Below are positions 14,833 to 23,269 of a DNA stretch of 43,870 bases, one piece after another. The notes beneath the pieces were generated by a model that saw nothing but the letters and a program-made list of their open reading frames with translations, did no database searches and had not been told where the DNA came from. Position numbers and translations under genes: made by a program. Numbering within the stretch: position 1 is the first letter of the stretch; each line of letters opens with the position of its first letter. The stretch comes from Oscillospiraceae bacterium (lineage in GTDB: Bacteria > Bacillota > Clostridia > Oscillospirales > Oscillospiraceae): contig JAFQFP010000011.1 of the NCBI GenBank assembly GCA_017398625.1, forward strand, positions 1-43,870, in the 5' to 3' direction.

Positions 14833-16728
14833 TTATTCCAGCTCAAAAGCGCCGGTGTAAAGCTGATAATAGGTTCCCTTTTCGGCGATGAGATCCTCAT
14901 GGGAGCCACGCTCGATGATGCGTCCCTTTTCCAGCACCATGATGCAATCGGAATTCATGACCGTGGACAGCCGGTGGGCAATGACAAAGGTGGTCCTGCC
15001 CTTCATCAGGGCATCCATGCCCCGCTGCACCAGCGCCTCGGTACGGGTGTCGATGGAGGAGGTGGCCTCGTCCAAGATCATCACCGGGGGATCTGCCACC
15101 GCAGCCCGGGCAATGGCGATCAGCTGCCGCTGGCCCTGACTTAACCGGGCGCCGTTTCCGGTGAGCCCCGTCTGGTAGCCCTCCGGTAGACGGGTGATGA
15201 AATCATGAGCATTTGCCAGCTTTGCCGCCTGTATGCACTCCTCATCGGTGGCATCCAGCCGTCCGTAGCGGATATTATCCATCACCGTGCCGGTAAACAG
15301 GTTGGTCTCCTGCAGGACTACGCCCAACGAGCGGCGCAGGTCTGCCTTTTTGATCTTGTTGACATTGATATCGTCATAACGGATCTTGCCGTCGTCGATA
15401 TCGTAAAACCGGTTGATCAGATTTGTGATGGTGGTCTTGCCCGCGCCGGTGGAACCCACAAAGGCAAGCTTCTGACCGGGGTCAGCATAGAGGGTGATGT
15501 CGTGGAGCACGGTCTTTTCCGGCACATAGCCAAAATCCACATTGTACATGGTGATGTCGCCCTTGACCTCATGGTAGGTCAGCGTGCCGTCACCGTGGGG
15601 ATGCTTCCACGCCCAATGTCCGGTGCGCTCGGCACACTCGGTGATGGTGCCGTCCTCGGCGATGTGGCAGTTGACCAGCGTCACATAGCCGTTGTCCACC
15701 TCCGGCTCCTCATCCATCAGATCGAAGATCCGCTCCGCGCCCGCCAGCGCCATGACGATGGAATTGATCTGGTTGGACACCTGAGAAATGGGCTGGTTGA
15801 AGGTTCTCGACAGCAGCATAAAGGTCATCAGATTGCCCAAGCTCAGCATTTCTCCCTTGGATGCCACCACGATGATGCCGCCGACAATGGCAAGAATGGC
15901 ATACTGGATATAGCCCAGATTGTTGTTCACCGGGCCCATCATGTTGGTCAGCCGTCCGGCGGTGTAGGCGTTGCGGCAAAGCGTCTCGTTGAGCCTGTCA
16001 AATTCCTCTTTGCAGATCTCCTCCCGGTTAAAGACCTTGACCACTTTTTGACCGTTGATCATTTCCTCCACATAGCCGTTGACCGCGCCCAAGGCCTGCT
16101 GCTGTCCAATAAAGAACTTGGAGGCCTTGCCCACGATCTTCACGGTGATGAACAGGATGCAGCTCACCGTCACCAGCGTTACACAGGTGAGGATCCATGA
16201 AGCCTTCACCATGGCAACGAAGGTCATGACCAGCATGATCACCGAGGACACGGTCTGGGGAATGGATTGGGAGATCATCTGGCGCAGGGTATCGATATCG
16301 CTGGTGTAGCGGGACATGATGTTGCCCGCGGTATTGGAATCGAAATAACGCAAAGGCAGCCGCTGCATCTTGCTGAACATCTCGTCACGGATGTTCTTTT
16401 GGGTACCTTGGCTGACGGAGACCATCAAAAACTGGTTTAGGAAGGATGCCGCCATGCCCAGCAGGAAGATCCCGGCGATCCCCAGAAGATACTGCAGCAG
16501 CGGGGAAAAGTCCTTGGAGCCGGACTCCACCATAGGCAGGATGTACAGATCCACCAGCTTGCCGATGTTTTCGCTTCCGGTGATCTGGGCAAAGGCGTTG
16601 ATCACGATGCAGACCACCACGATCACAAGGATGGGGATGTACTTTTTCATGTAGCTGACCAGCCGCAGCAGGGTCTTTTTGGGATCTCTTGCCTTGCGGC
16701 CGTCACCTCTCATTCTCACAGGTGGCAT
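14833..16728 (-). CDS. Heterodimeric ABC exporter half-transporter (consensus ATP site)
   Basis: A 631-residue fusion of a six-helix transmembrane domain (type I exporter fold, residues ~20-330) and an ATPase domain. ATPase motifs are Walker A GSTGAGKTT, signature LSQGQRQ, Walker B MILDEATSSID with the catalytic Glu present, and H-loop IAHRLS. An insert of about 50 residues (VNCHIAEDG...HGDGTLTYHEV) separates the two domains and makes the protein longer than usual. The ATG at 16728 follows GGGAGGGGATGAAGA and overlaps the end of the preceding half-transporter gene by 13 bp, so the two are co-translated and should form a heterodimer. Drug, peptide or lipid export is possible; the substrate is unknown. 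Confidence 0.92.
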   Translation of the reverse strand: MPPVRMRGDGRKARDPKKTLLRLVSYMKKYIPILVIVVVCIVINAFAQITGSENIGKLVDLYILPMVESGSKDFSPLLQYLLGIAGIFLLGMAASFLNQFLMVSVSQGTQKNIRDEMFSKMQRLPLRYFDSNTAGNIMSRYTSDIDTLRQMISQSIPQTVSSVIMLVMTFVAMVKASWILTCVTLVTVSCILFITVKIVGKASKFFIGQQQALGAVNGYVEEMINGQKVVKVFNREEICKEEFDRLNETLCRNAYTAGRLTNMMGPVNNNLGYIQYAILAIVGGIIVVASKGEMLSLGNLMTFMLLSRTFNQPISQVSNQINSIVMALAGAERIFDLMDEEPEVDNGYVTLVNCHIAEDGTITECAERTGHWAWKHPHGDGTLTYHEVKGDITMYNVDFGYVPEKTVLHDITLYADPGQKLAFVGSTGAGKTTITNLINRFYDIDDGKIRYDDINVNKIKKADLRRSLGVVLQETNLFTGTVMDNIRYGRLDATDEECIQAAKLANAHDFITRLPEGYQTGLTGNGARLSQGQRQLIAIARAAVADPPVMILDEATSSIDTRTEALVQRGMDALMKGRTTFVIAHRLSTVMNSDCIMVLEKGRIIERGSHEDLIAEKGTYYQLYTGAFELE

Positions 16729-18476
16729 TCTTCATCCCCTCCCTTCGTCTGGGATTCATAGACCTCCCGATAGATCTGGCAGGTCTTCAGCAGCTCGTCA
16801 TGGCTGCCCTGTGCCGCCACCATGCCGTTTTCCATCACCAGAATGATGTCCGCACTTTCTACGGACGCCACTCGCTGGGCAATGATCAGCTTGGTGGTAT
16901 CGGGGATCTCGGTGGCAAAGGCCTCCCGGATCATGGCATCGGTCTTGGTATCCACCGCAGAGGTGGAATCGTCCAAGATCAGAATCTTGGGCTTTTTCAG
17001 CAGGGCACGGGCGATACAAAGCCGCTGCTTCTGTCCGCCGGACACATTGGTGCCGCCCTGCTCGATGTGGGTATCGTAGCCATCGGGGAAGCCAACGATG
17101 AAATCGTGGGCGCATGCCAGACGGCAGGCACGGATCAGCTCCTCATCGGTGGCATCGGGATCGCCCCAGCGGAGATTCTCCTTGATAGTGCCGGAAAACA
17201 GCTCATTTTTCTGCAGCACCATGGAGACCTCGTCTCGCAGCACCTGCAGATCATACTCCCGGACATCCACACCGCCCACCTTCAGCACGCCCTCGGACAC
17301 ATCGTAAAGCCGGGGGATCAGTTGTACCAAGGTGGTCTTGGAGGAACCGGTTCCGCCCAGAATGCCTACTGTGGCACCGCTGGGAATGTGCAGGCTCACT
17401 TCCTTCAGCGCCCGGTGCTGGGCGGTGGCACTGTAGCGGAAGCCCACATTTTCAAAGTCGATAGAGCCGTCCTTCACCTGCATCACACTGCCGCTTTCGG
17501 GAGAGGTCAGGTTGGGCTCCTCTGTCAGCAGCTCATAGCACCGCTTCAGAGGGGCGCGGCTCATGGTCAGCATCACGAAAACCATGCTGAACATCATCAG
17601 CGAGGACAGGATCTGGGTGGTATAGGTGAACATGGAGGAAAGCTGACCGGTGGTCAGACCCAGCTCCGGGTTATTGCCGGAGGCGATGACCATGTTCGCT
17701 CCCAGCCAAGAGATGGCAAGCATACAGCCATAGACACAGAACTGCATGATGGGGTTGTTCAGCGCTATGATCCGCTCTGCCTTGCAGAAGTCGGCGTAGA
17801 TAGAGCCGGAGATATCGGTGAACTTCTCGATCTCCTTGTCCTCCCGGACAAAGCTCTTGACCACCCGGATGCCGTGGATATTCTCCTGCACCACATTATT
17901 CAGCCGGTCATAGGTCCGGAACACCCGGTCAAATATCTTGAACACCTTGGGCACCAGCGCCACCAGCGCCACGATCAGCACCGGCAGTGCCGCACAGAAC
18001 ACCAGACTCAGCTTCACATTGATGCCCATGGCAGAGATCATGGCAAGGATCAGCATCATGGGGCTGCGCACCGCCATACGGATCATCATTTGGAAGGACA
18101 TCTGCAGGTTTGCCACATCGGAGGTCAGCCGGGTAACGATGGACGCGGTGGAGAACCGGTCGATATTACTGAAGCTGAAGCTCTGGACATGGTGAAACAT
18201 ATCATGCCGCAAATTTTTAGCAAAACCGGTGGCAGCCTTAGAGGCAAAGGTGGCAGATGCCACACCGAAGCACAGCGATGCCAGCGCGCAGATCACAAGC
18301 TGCACCGATTTGGTAACTACCACCGTCATATCCTGCAGCACGATGCCCTTATCATACAGCGCCGCCATGACCAGCGGAATGGTCACCTCCATGGCTACCT
18401 CACCCACCATACACAGGGGGCTTAAAATGGCAGCCCATTTGTATTCCCGGATGCACCGGGAAAGCCGTTTTATCAT
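16716..18476 (-). CDS. Heterodimeric ABC exporter half-transporter (degenerate ATP site)
   Basis: A 586-residue type I ABC exporter half. The start at 18476 is supported by AGAGAGGCGTGG upstream; the longer frame begins in non-coding DNA. The transmembrane domain spans residues ~15-300. ATPase motifs are Walker A GGTGSSKTT, signature VSGGQKQR, and Walker B ILILDDSTSAVD, where Asp replaces the usual catalytic Glu. That change, paired with an intact Glu in the next gene, is the hallmark of asymmetric exporters such as TM287/288 and BmrCD. It is the first gene of the two-gene operon, with a good promoter at 18511-18539. Confidence 0.92.
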   Translation of the reverse strand: MIKRLSRCIREYKWAAILSPLCMVGEVAMEVTIPLVMAALYDKGIVLQDMTVVVTKSVQLVICALASLCFGVASATFASKAATGFAKNLRHDMFHHVQSFSFSNIDRFSTASIVTRLTSDVANLQMSFQMMIRMAVRSPMMLILAMISAMGINVKLSLVFCAALPVLIVALVALVPKVFKIFDRVFRTYDRLNNVVQENIHGIRVVKSFVREDKEIEKFTDISGSIYADFCKAERIIALNNPIMQFCVYGCMLAISWLGANMVIASGNNPELGLTTGQLSSMFTYTTQILSSLMMFSMVFVMLTMSRAPLKRCYELLTEEPNLTSPESGSVMQVKDGSIDFENVGFRYSATAQHRALKEVSLHIPSGATVGILGGTGSSKTTLVQLIPRLYDVSEGVLKVGGVDVREYDLQVLRDEVSMVLQKNELFSGTIKENLRWGDPDATDEELIRACRLACAHDFIVGFPDGYDTHIEQGGTNVSGGQKQRLCIARALLKKPKILILDDSTSAVDTKTDAMIREAFATEIPDTTKLIIAQRVASVESADIILVMENGMVAAQGSHDELLKTCQIYREVYESQTKGGDEECHL

Positions 18477-18510
18477 AAAACCACGCCTCTCTGGGAAATA
18501 TATCCACATA

Positions 18511-18539
18511 ATTTTACCACGGCGGCACCGGGAACACAA
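18511..18539 (-). promoter_or_regulatory. Promoter of the ABC exporter operon
   Basis: On the minus strand TTGTGT (18539-18534), a 17-bp spacer and TAAAAT (18516-18511), 35 bp upstream of the first start. Confidence 0.6.
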
Positions 18540-18560
18540 GTACGCCACAAAAAGTTTACA

Positions 18561-18603
18561 AACAACAAAAATCCCCCGGCAGAGCCTTTTGCCCTGCCGG
18601 GGG
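18561..18603 (-). terminator. Terminator of the C39-type peptidase gene
   Basis: A 10-bp stem CCCCCGGCAG/CTGCCGGGGG (18573-18582 with 18594-18603) followed on the minus strand by ATTTTTGTTGTTTG, 8 bp past the stop. Confidence 0.85.
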
Positions 18604-18610
18604 TCTGAAC

Positions 18611-19546
18611 TTATTCCGTAGGTGCCGGTGCGTCCTTTTCGGTGTAGCTTACTGCCCAGAGGTTGCCGATGACACATTCCTCCGTAAGCTGCTCCCAAGT
18701 ATAGGTGTCGCTGCTCAGTACCACACTGTTGGGGTCGTTGACGATAAACTTGCCGTCTTCATAGCCCACCAGCAGGATATAGTGACCTTCCGTGGTGAAG
18801 ATGCCCTCACGGACATGGCAGATCACAGGGATGCCTGCTTCCAGCTTGTCTGCCACCCACTTTTTCACCAGAGCCACTTCCTCCACCTCAAAGCCCAGCT
18901 TTTCGCCGCCCTTGCTGAACAGCGTCCATTCGGTGCCGCCTGCGGAGTTGACATACTTGTTATCGGTGGCAAATTTCATGATTTTTTCGGGGGTCATGCT
19001 CTCATCCTTGGTGTAGTACCACGCCACCATGGAAAGGCAGGTAGGACCACAGGCGGAAATGCCGCCAACCGTTCTGCCGTAGGGAGTGTAGCCCCAGCGG
19101 TCATCCCACTGGATGAACAGAGGTACACCCTCCACATCCTTAAATTCGGTCATATCCACGGTATGGGTCTTGTCCTTTTCCTCTACATAGCGCAGGATAA
19201 AGTCCCGGGTCTCGGGGCACTTATCATAGGTCTCCGCCAGACGGGCAAGGTGATCCTCGTTGCCGTAGTCGGAAAGCTCGTAGCCATACTCATCGGCATA
19301 CATCTGCATCGCCTGCATACCGGTAGCGGTATCCGGGATACTGAAGGGAGGCTCCGTTGTCTCCACGGGGGTGGTGGTTTCCTGTGTGGAAACAGGATCA
19401 TTTTGGAGATCGTCGGGCTGCTTCGCGGGAGCATTGTCTGCCAGCGCGTTCCAGACCATCGTGGACAGCACCACTACCAAAACCACCAGTATCGCCATCT
19501 CGGTAAACATTCTGGCGATGCTGGGAACCTTTCTCTTACTTGCCAT
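18611..19546 (-). CDS. Membrane-anchored C39-like cysteine peptidase
   Basis: A 311-residue exported protein. An N-terminal hydrophobic helix (residues ~17-35, MAILVVLVVVLSTMVWNAL) is followed by a Thr/Glu/Pro-rich linker and a C-terminal papain-like domain of the C39_2 type. The catalytic set is visible: Cys166 in SACGPTCLSM, His255 in EGHYILLVGY and Asp271 in VNDP; WDDRWGYTPYG precedes the Cys as in other members. The role may be cleavage of cell-surface peptides or isopeptides, but substrates for this group are largely unknown. It is a single-gene unit between the ABC exporter operon and the Nudix gene. It lacks the fused transporter found in bacteriocin-processing C39 proteins. Confidence 0.88.
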   Translation of the reverse strand: MASKRKVPSIARMFTEMAILVVLVVVLSTMVWNALADNAPAKQPDDLQNDPVSTQETTTPVETTEPPFSIPDTATGMQAMQMYADEYGYELSDYGNEDHLARLAETYDKCPETRDFILRYVEEKDKTHTVDMTEFKDVEGVPLFIQWDDRWGYTPYGRTVGGISACGPTCLSMVAWYYTKDESMTPEKIMKFATDNKYVNSAGGTEWTLFSKGGEKLGFEVEEVALVKKWVADKLEAGIPVICHVREGIFTTEGHYILLVGYEDGKFIVNDPNSVVLSSDTYTWEQLTEECVIGNLWAVSYTEKDAPAPTE

Positions 19547-19596
19547 AGTAAAGCCCTGCCTTTCTTTCTTATCGGCTAATTTTCGGGATCTTTTTT

Positions 19597-19625
19597 ATTA
19601 TAGCACAGGAAACCGGTATTGTCCA
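19597..19625 (-). promoter_or_regulatory. Promoter of the C39-like peptidase gene
   Basis: On the minus strand TGGACA (19625-19620), a 17-bp spacer and TATAAT (19602-19597) preceded by TGC, so it is also an extended -10 element. Confidence 0.75.
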
Positions 19626-19631
19626 CGGTTT

Positions 19632-20099
19632 TTATCGGATCCGCTTGCCGTCCAGCACCGCTTCTGTCAGCTTGTCCCCTCGGTAACGCAGGGTCAGCAG
19701 GAAGAAGGGCGCATCCTGCCACAGCAGATCCAGAAATATCTTGTCTCCCTCCCACTTGGGCAGGCTGTCCAGAAAGTCCCGGCTGATCCAGCGCAGCTCC
19801 CCTTCGTCACATTCCTTCAGCTCCCCCTCGAAGCCATCGGCGGTGAACAGGTACATATACTCCCCCGTGCCGCCCTCGTTGAGAAAGGTGACTACGCCCC
19901 GGCATCGCCAATCGGTCAGAATAAGCCCTGTCTCCTCTTGAACCTCCCGCAGCAAGCACTCGTCGGGAGACTCTTCAAACTCAAACTTGCCGCCGATACC
20001 GATCCACTTGTCCTTGTTGATGTCGTTTTTCTTCTTCACCCGGTGCAGCATCAGCACCTCATCCCCCCGGGTGATATAGCAAAGGGTGGTGTTCAGCAT
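19632..20099 (-). CDS. Nudix hydrolase (MutT-like)
   Basis: A 155-residue hydrolase of nucleoside diphosphate derivatives, perhaps 8-oxo-dGTP. The Nudix box GX5EX7REUXEEXGU is complete at residues 37-59: Gly37, Glu43, then REVQEETGL with the metal-binding glutamates. The N-terminus TTLCYITRGDEVLMLHR and IGIGGKFE are typical of the MutT/8-oxo-dGTPase branch. The ATG lies 1 bp after the stop codon of the lipid kinase gene, so the two are translationally coupled. A housekeeping role in pool sanitation is likely but not proven. Confidence 0.93.
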   Translation of the reverse strand: MLNTTLCYITRGDEVLMLHRVKKKNDINKDKWIGIGGKFEFEESPDECLLREVQEETGLILTDWRCRGVVTFLNEGGTGEYMYLFTADGFEGELKECDEGELRWISRDFLDSLPKWEGDKIFLDLLWQDAPFFLLTLRYRGDKLTEAVLDGKRIR

Positions 20100-20100
20100 A

Positions 20101-20994
20101 TCAGCTCTCCCCTTTTACGATTTGGATGGCGTGCTGCAGGTTCTTTACAAAAATTTCCTCAGCACCCGATGCCCGCTCTCCGTCCAGCGTCCAATCCATG
20201 GCAGGATTCGCATAAACGGTGACCCGGGAGGTGTTCAAAAAAGTGATCATACGGCAGTTGTACTCCTGCTTCTGCAGCGCCACGAGACATTCGGCGACCT
20301 CCCCCAGATCCTTGGGCGCGCGGAGCAGCAGGATCTCAAATTTGCCGTCCTGCATATCCACCTGCTTGGGATCCAGCGTCAGAATTCCGCCAACGCTGGT
20401 AGAATTGCTGATAGCGCCGAAGAGATACTCGTCCTCCACCACTCTGCCGTCCTCCAGCTCCAGCCGCACACGGTGGCTTTTCAGCTGCCCCAGCTCCTGC
20501 AAGCCGGAGAGGATATAGGCGGTGTGCCCCAGCGCATTCTTCACATTCTGGGGGGTGGCATAGCTGGCACGGGTAAAGATGCCGAAGGAAGCCACATAGG
20601 AAAAATACCGGTTTCCGAATCTGCCCACATCGTAGCGCTGGGGTACGCCCTCCACGGCACACCGGGCAGCCTTGAGGATGTCCGTAGGCAAATGAAGGCT
20701 GGCAGCAAAATCATTGGTGGAGCCTGCAGGAATATAGCCGATGGGCACATCCACACCGGATAGCAGCACGCCGGACACCGTCTCATTGAAGGTACCGTCG
20801 CCGCCGCAGCAAACCACCCGCTCCACCTGATGGGCACGCCGGCGCACCACCTCCTGCCCGTCACCGGGGCCTGCGGTCATGTGGATATCCACCGCATAGC
20901 CTGCCCGGTTGAAGATCTCAATGATATCCGCCAGTTGGCGGGCTGCCTTACGCATCCCCGCATAGGGATTCATTATAAATAAAAGCTTTTTCAT
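20101..20994 (-). CDS. Diacylglycerol kinase-family lipid kinase
   Basis: A 297-residue cytoplasmic lipid kinase of the DagK/YegS fold, phosphorylating diacylglycerol or a related lipid at the membrane. The N-terminus KKLLFIMNPYAG and the nucleotide motif VVCCGGDGTFNE are the family signatures; GYIPAGSTNDFAASL follows, and the C-terminal beta domain includes DGKFEILLLRAP. I prefer the ATG at 20994 because AGGTG lies 6 bp upstream; the GTG at 21003 overlaps that site. It is the first gene of a two-gene operon with the Nudix hydrolase and divergent from alr. Confidence 0.92.
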   Translation of the reverse strand: MKKLLFIMNPYAGMRKAARQLADIIEIFNRAGYAVDIHMTAGPGDGQEVVRRRAHQVERVVCCGGDGTFNETVSGVLLSGVDVPIGYIPAGSTNDFAASLHLPTDILKAARCAVEGVPQRYDVGRFGNRYFSYVASFGIFTRASYATPQNVKNALGHTAYILSGLQELGQLKSHRVRLELEDGRVVEDEYLFGAISNSTSVGGILTLDPKQVDMQDGKFEILLLRAPKDLGEVAECLVALQKQEYNCRMITFLNTSRVTVYANPAMDWTLDGERASGAEEIFVKNLQHAIQIVKGES

Positions 20995-21031
20995 AAGCAT
21001 CACCTAATAATCTGCTTGTTTTGTTTTCCTT

Positions 21032-21059
21032 ATTATACCACTTTAACCCGATTCCGCAA
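21032..21059 (-). promoter_or_regulatory. Promoter of the lipid kinase-Nudix operon
   Basis: On the minus strand TTGCGG (21059-21054), a 16-bp spacer and a perfect TATAAT (21037-21032). Confidence 0.65.
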
Positions 21060-21086
21060 CCAAACCACCGCTAAATTAAAAATTAT

Positions 21087-21115
21087 TTTACATTCCACGC
21101 CCTGTGTGATAGAAT
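21087..21115 (+). promoter_or_regulatory. Promoter of the alanine racemase gene
   Basis: TTTACA (21087-21092), a 17-bp spacer and TAGAAT (21110-21115), 33 bp upstream of the start; divergent from the lipid kinase promoter. Confidence 0.65.
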
Positions 21116-21148
21116 AAAGCTAGATTTTATGCGGAGAGTGTGTGCCCC

Positions 21149-22306
21149 ATGATCAATTTCGACAATACCTATGTAAAGATCGATCTGGATGTGATCGCTG
21201 CCAATCTGGATGCCGTGGCAAAAAAGGCAGGCGTTCCGGTGATGGCGATCGTCAAGGCGGATGCCTACGGCCACGGTGCCGTTCAGGTCGCCCGTCATCT
21301 GCGCAGCCGCTGCGCCTTTTTCGGGGTGTCCTCCATGCTGGAGGCGCTGGAGCTGCGTCAAAACGGCATCGATACCCCCATTCTGATCTTGGGTCATACC
21401 CCCATCTCCGCTTTTCCCATTGCCATCCGCGAAAATATCCGTCCTGCCATCTTCCGTTATGAGGATGCGCTGGCTTTGTCTGAAGAAGCGGTACGGCAGG
21501 GCAAGCCTGCCCCCTTCCACTTTGCCGTGGATACGGGCATGAGCCGGGTAGGCTTTCAGGCGGATCGGGAAAGCGCTCTGCTGTGCGCCCGGATCGCCGC
21601 CCTGCCCAATTTGATCGCGGAGGGTCTGTTCAGCCACTTTGCCACCGCTGATTGCGCCCAATTGGACAAGGCACGGAAGCAGGCGGAGCTGTTTGACCGA
21701 TTTGACGGCTGGCTGCGCCAGCAGGGTGTCTGCGTTCCCCTGCGGCATCTGGACAATTCCGCGGGTCTGATGAATTTTGACCGCCACTATGATATGGTGC
21801 GCTCCGGCATCGTCACCTACGGTCTGTACCCCAGCGCCGAGGTAGACCCTGCCCTGCTGACCCTGACCCCTGCCCTGTCTTGGCACAGCCGGGTGACCCA
21901 TATCAAGACCCTGCCTGCAGGCAGGGAGATCAGCTACGGCGGCACCTTTGTGACAGAAAAGGAAACGGTGGTGGCAACGGTTCCGGTGGGCTATGCCGAC
22001 GGATATATGCGCAGCCTTTCCGGGCGGTTCTATGTGCTGATCCGGGGCAAGCGGGCTCCCATCCTAGGCAGAATCTGCATGGATCAGCTTATGGTGGATG
22101 TGACCGACATCCCGGAGGCGGCGCTGAATGACCGGGTGGTGCTGGTGGGCAGCGACGGCAGCGAAACCGTCACCATGGAGCAGATCGCCGCCGCGGCAGG
22201 CAGCTTCAACTACGAATTTGTCTGCGGCATCAGCCGCCGGGTCCCCCGGCTGTACCGTCAAGGCGGTCATACCACCCACTCCGTTCACTATCTGATCGAT
22301 CCCTAG
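21149..22306 (+). CDS. alr: Alanine racemase
   Basis: A 385-residue PLP enzyme interconverting L- and D-alanine for peptidoglycan synthesis. I chose the ATG at 21149, 10 bp after GGAGAG; the GTG at 21140 is too close to it. The N-terminal barrel has AIVKADAYGHGA, with PLP-binding Lys36, and later HLDNSAG and VRSGIVTYGLYPS. The C-terminal beta domain begins near EISYGGTFV, whose Tyr is the second catalytic base, and contains PVGYADGYMRSLSG and GRICMDQLMVDVTD. Length and all key residues are normal. Single-gene unit with its own promoter and strong terminator. Confidence 0.95.
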   Translation: MINFDNTYVKIDLDVIAANLDAVAKKAGVPVMAIVKADAYGHGAVQVARHLRSRCAFFGVSSMLEALELRQNGIDTPILILGHTPISAFPIAIRENIRPAIFRYEDALALSEEAVRQGKPAPFHFAVDTGMSRVGFQADRESALLCARIAALPNLIAEGLFSHFATADCAQLDKARKQAELFDRFDGWLRQQGVCVPLRHLDNSAGLMNFDRHYDMVRSGIVTYGLYPSAEVDPALLTLTPALSWHSRVTHIKTLPAGREISYGGTFVTEKETVVATVPVGYADGYMRSLSGRFYVLIRGKRAPILGRICMDQLMVDVTDIPEAALNDRVVLVGSDGSETVTMEQIAAAAGSFNYEFVCGISRRVPRLYRQGGHTTHSVHYLIDP

Positions 22307-22310
22307 TATA

Positions 22311-22350
22311 AAGCGCTGTGCCGCGGTTCTTGCGGCACAGCGCTTTTTTT
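22311..22350 (+). terminator. Terminator of the alanine racemase gene
   Basis: Perfect 14-bp stem AAGCGCTGTGCCGC/GCGGCACAGCGCTT (22311-22324 with 22332-22345) followed by a run of T. It abuts the end of the convergent YwaF-like gene. Confidence 0.9.
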
Positions 22351-23105
22351 TATTTGGCAGCCGCCTTTCTGTCCCGGAGATACCAAGGCAGATAGGAAAG
22401 GGCAAACAAGAAGGTGATCGCCGCCGCCATCACCAGCAGCCGCAGAGCAAAATTGGGGGGCAGGATATCCAGAATGGAGGGTGTGTCCTCCGGTCTGGCC
22501 ATAAACAGGTAGTTGGCGCCGGGCCCGATGATCCGGTTGGCTATGTACGCTACCACCGCCAGCACCGCCAGCAGCACATAGGATTTCACCGCCGACCGGA
22601 CGGTAGGCCGCATCCCGTGGATAAAGATCATGTAGAAAATGGCAATATAGCCCAGCGTATGCTCCAGCCAGAACTGATAGTAGCGGAAGCGGGTAGGGCC
22701 GGTATAGGTGATGACCGTGGGGGTCAGCAGGGCAAATACCGAGCCGGCAAACAGCCAGAAATAGGAAATGTCAAACAATGTCTGGGACTTGCCCACCACC
22801 ATATAGCTGCAAAAGATCACCGCCCAGCCGCACACCGTGATCGGCAGATGATCCACCGGGTTGGGCCCCAGCTCGGGAATTCCCACCAGCCGCCAGTAAT
22901 AAGACATTTCCGAAAGGATCAGCGCAAACGCCAGAATATAACGCAGCACCGGCTCATGACGGAATTCCCTGATCTGTCGGCGGTAGTGCCGGATCAACAG
23001 GATCAGTGCCACCATCAGCAGGATCGGCGCGAAATGGGCAAAGGTGAAGTTGGTAAACTCTTCTTCGGTGCCCTTACCGAAGAAATACAGCAGAAAATCT
23101 TTCAT
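22350..23105 (-). CDS. YwaF-family (TIGR02206-like) integral membrane protein
   Basis: A 251-residue membrane protein of unknown function with about six hydrophobic segments, such as FAPILLMVALILLIRHY and YVLLAVLAVVAYIANRII. The patterns LSEMSYYWRLV, LPITVCGWAVIFCSYMVV and a conserved-looking GPGANYLFMARPEDTP loop match the YwaF/TIGR02206 family as I recall it. The ATG at 23105 follows TGGGAGGCCGC; ten more codons are open upstream but lack a ribosome site. It is convergent with alr and has its own promoter. Confidence 0.85.
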   Translation of the reverse strand: MKDFLLYFFGKGTEEEFTNFTFAHFAPILLMVALILLIRHYRRQIREFRHEPVLRYILAFALILSEMSYYWRLVGIPELGPNPVDHLPITVCGWAVIFCSYMVVGKSQTLFDISYFWLFAGSVFALLTPTVITYTGPTRFRYYQFWLEHTLGYIAIFYMIFIHGMRPTVRSAVKSYVLLAVLAVVAYIANRIIGPGANYLFMARPEDTPSILDILPPNFALRLLVMAAAITFLFALSYLPWYLRDRKAAAK

Positions 23106-23146
23106 AAGCGGCCTCCCAAACTGTAAATAAGCCAAAAGCCGCTGTT

Positions 23147-23174
23147 ATTATACCACGCCCTGCCAAAAAAGCAA
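23147..23174 (-). promoter_or_regulatory. Promoter of the YwaF-like gene
   Basis: On the minus strand TTGCTT (23174-23169), a 16-bp spacer and TATAAT (23152-23147). Confidence 0.65.
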
Positions 23175-23269
23175 GTTTTTGTCGAAACAGCCCTTTGGAA
23201 AGCACCCCCAATGCCTGACCGGGGATGTTTCTGTTCGGAATATGGGGTTGTGCGGCCTGTGCAGATCAT

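Noticed and set aside
14833..19546. Bacteriocin export system (ABC exporter plus C39 peptidase)
   Set aside because: The C39-like protein is an exported enzyme of the C39_2 type with its own promoter and terminator, not a peptidase fused to the transporter, and I see no small precursor gene with a GG leader nearby.
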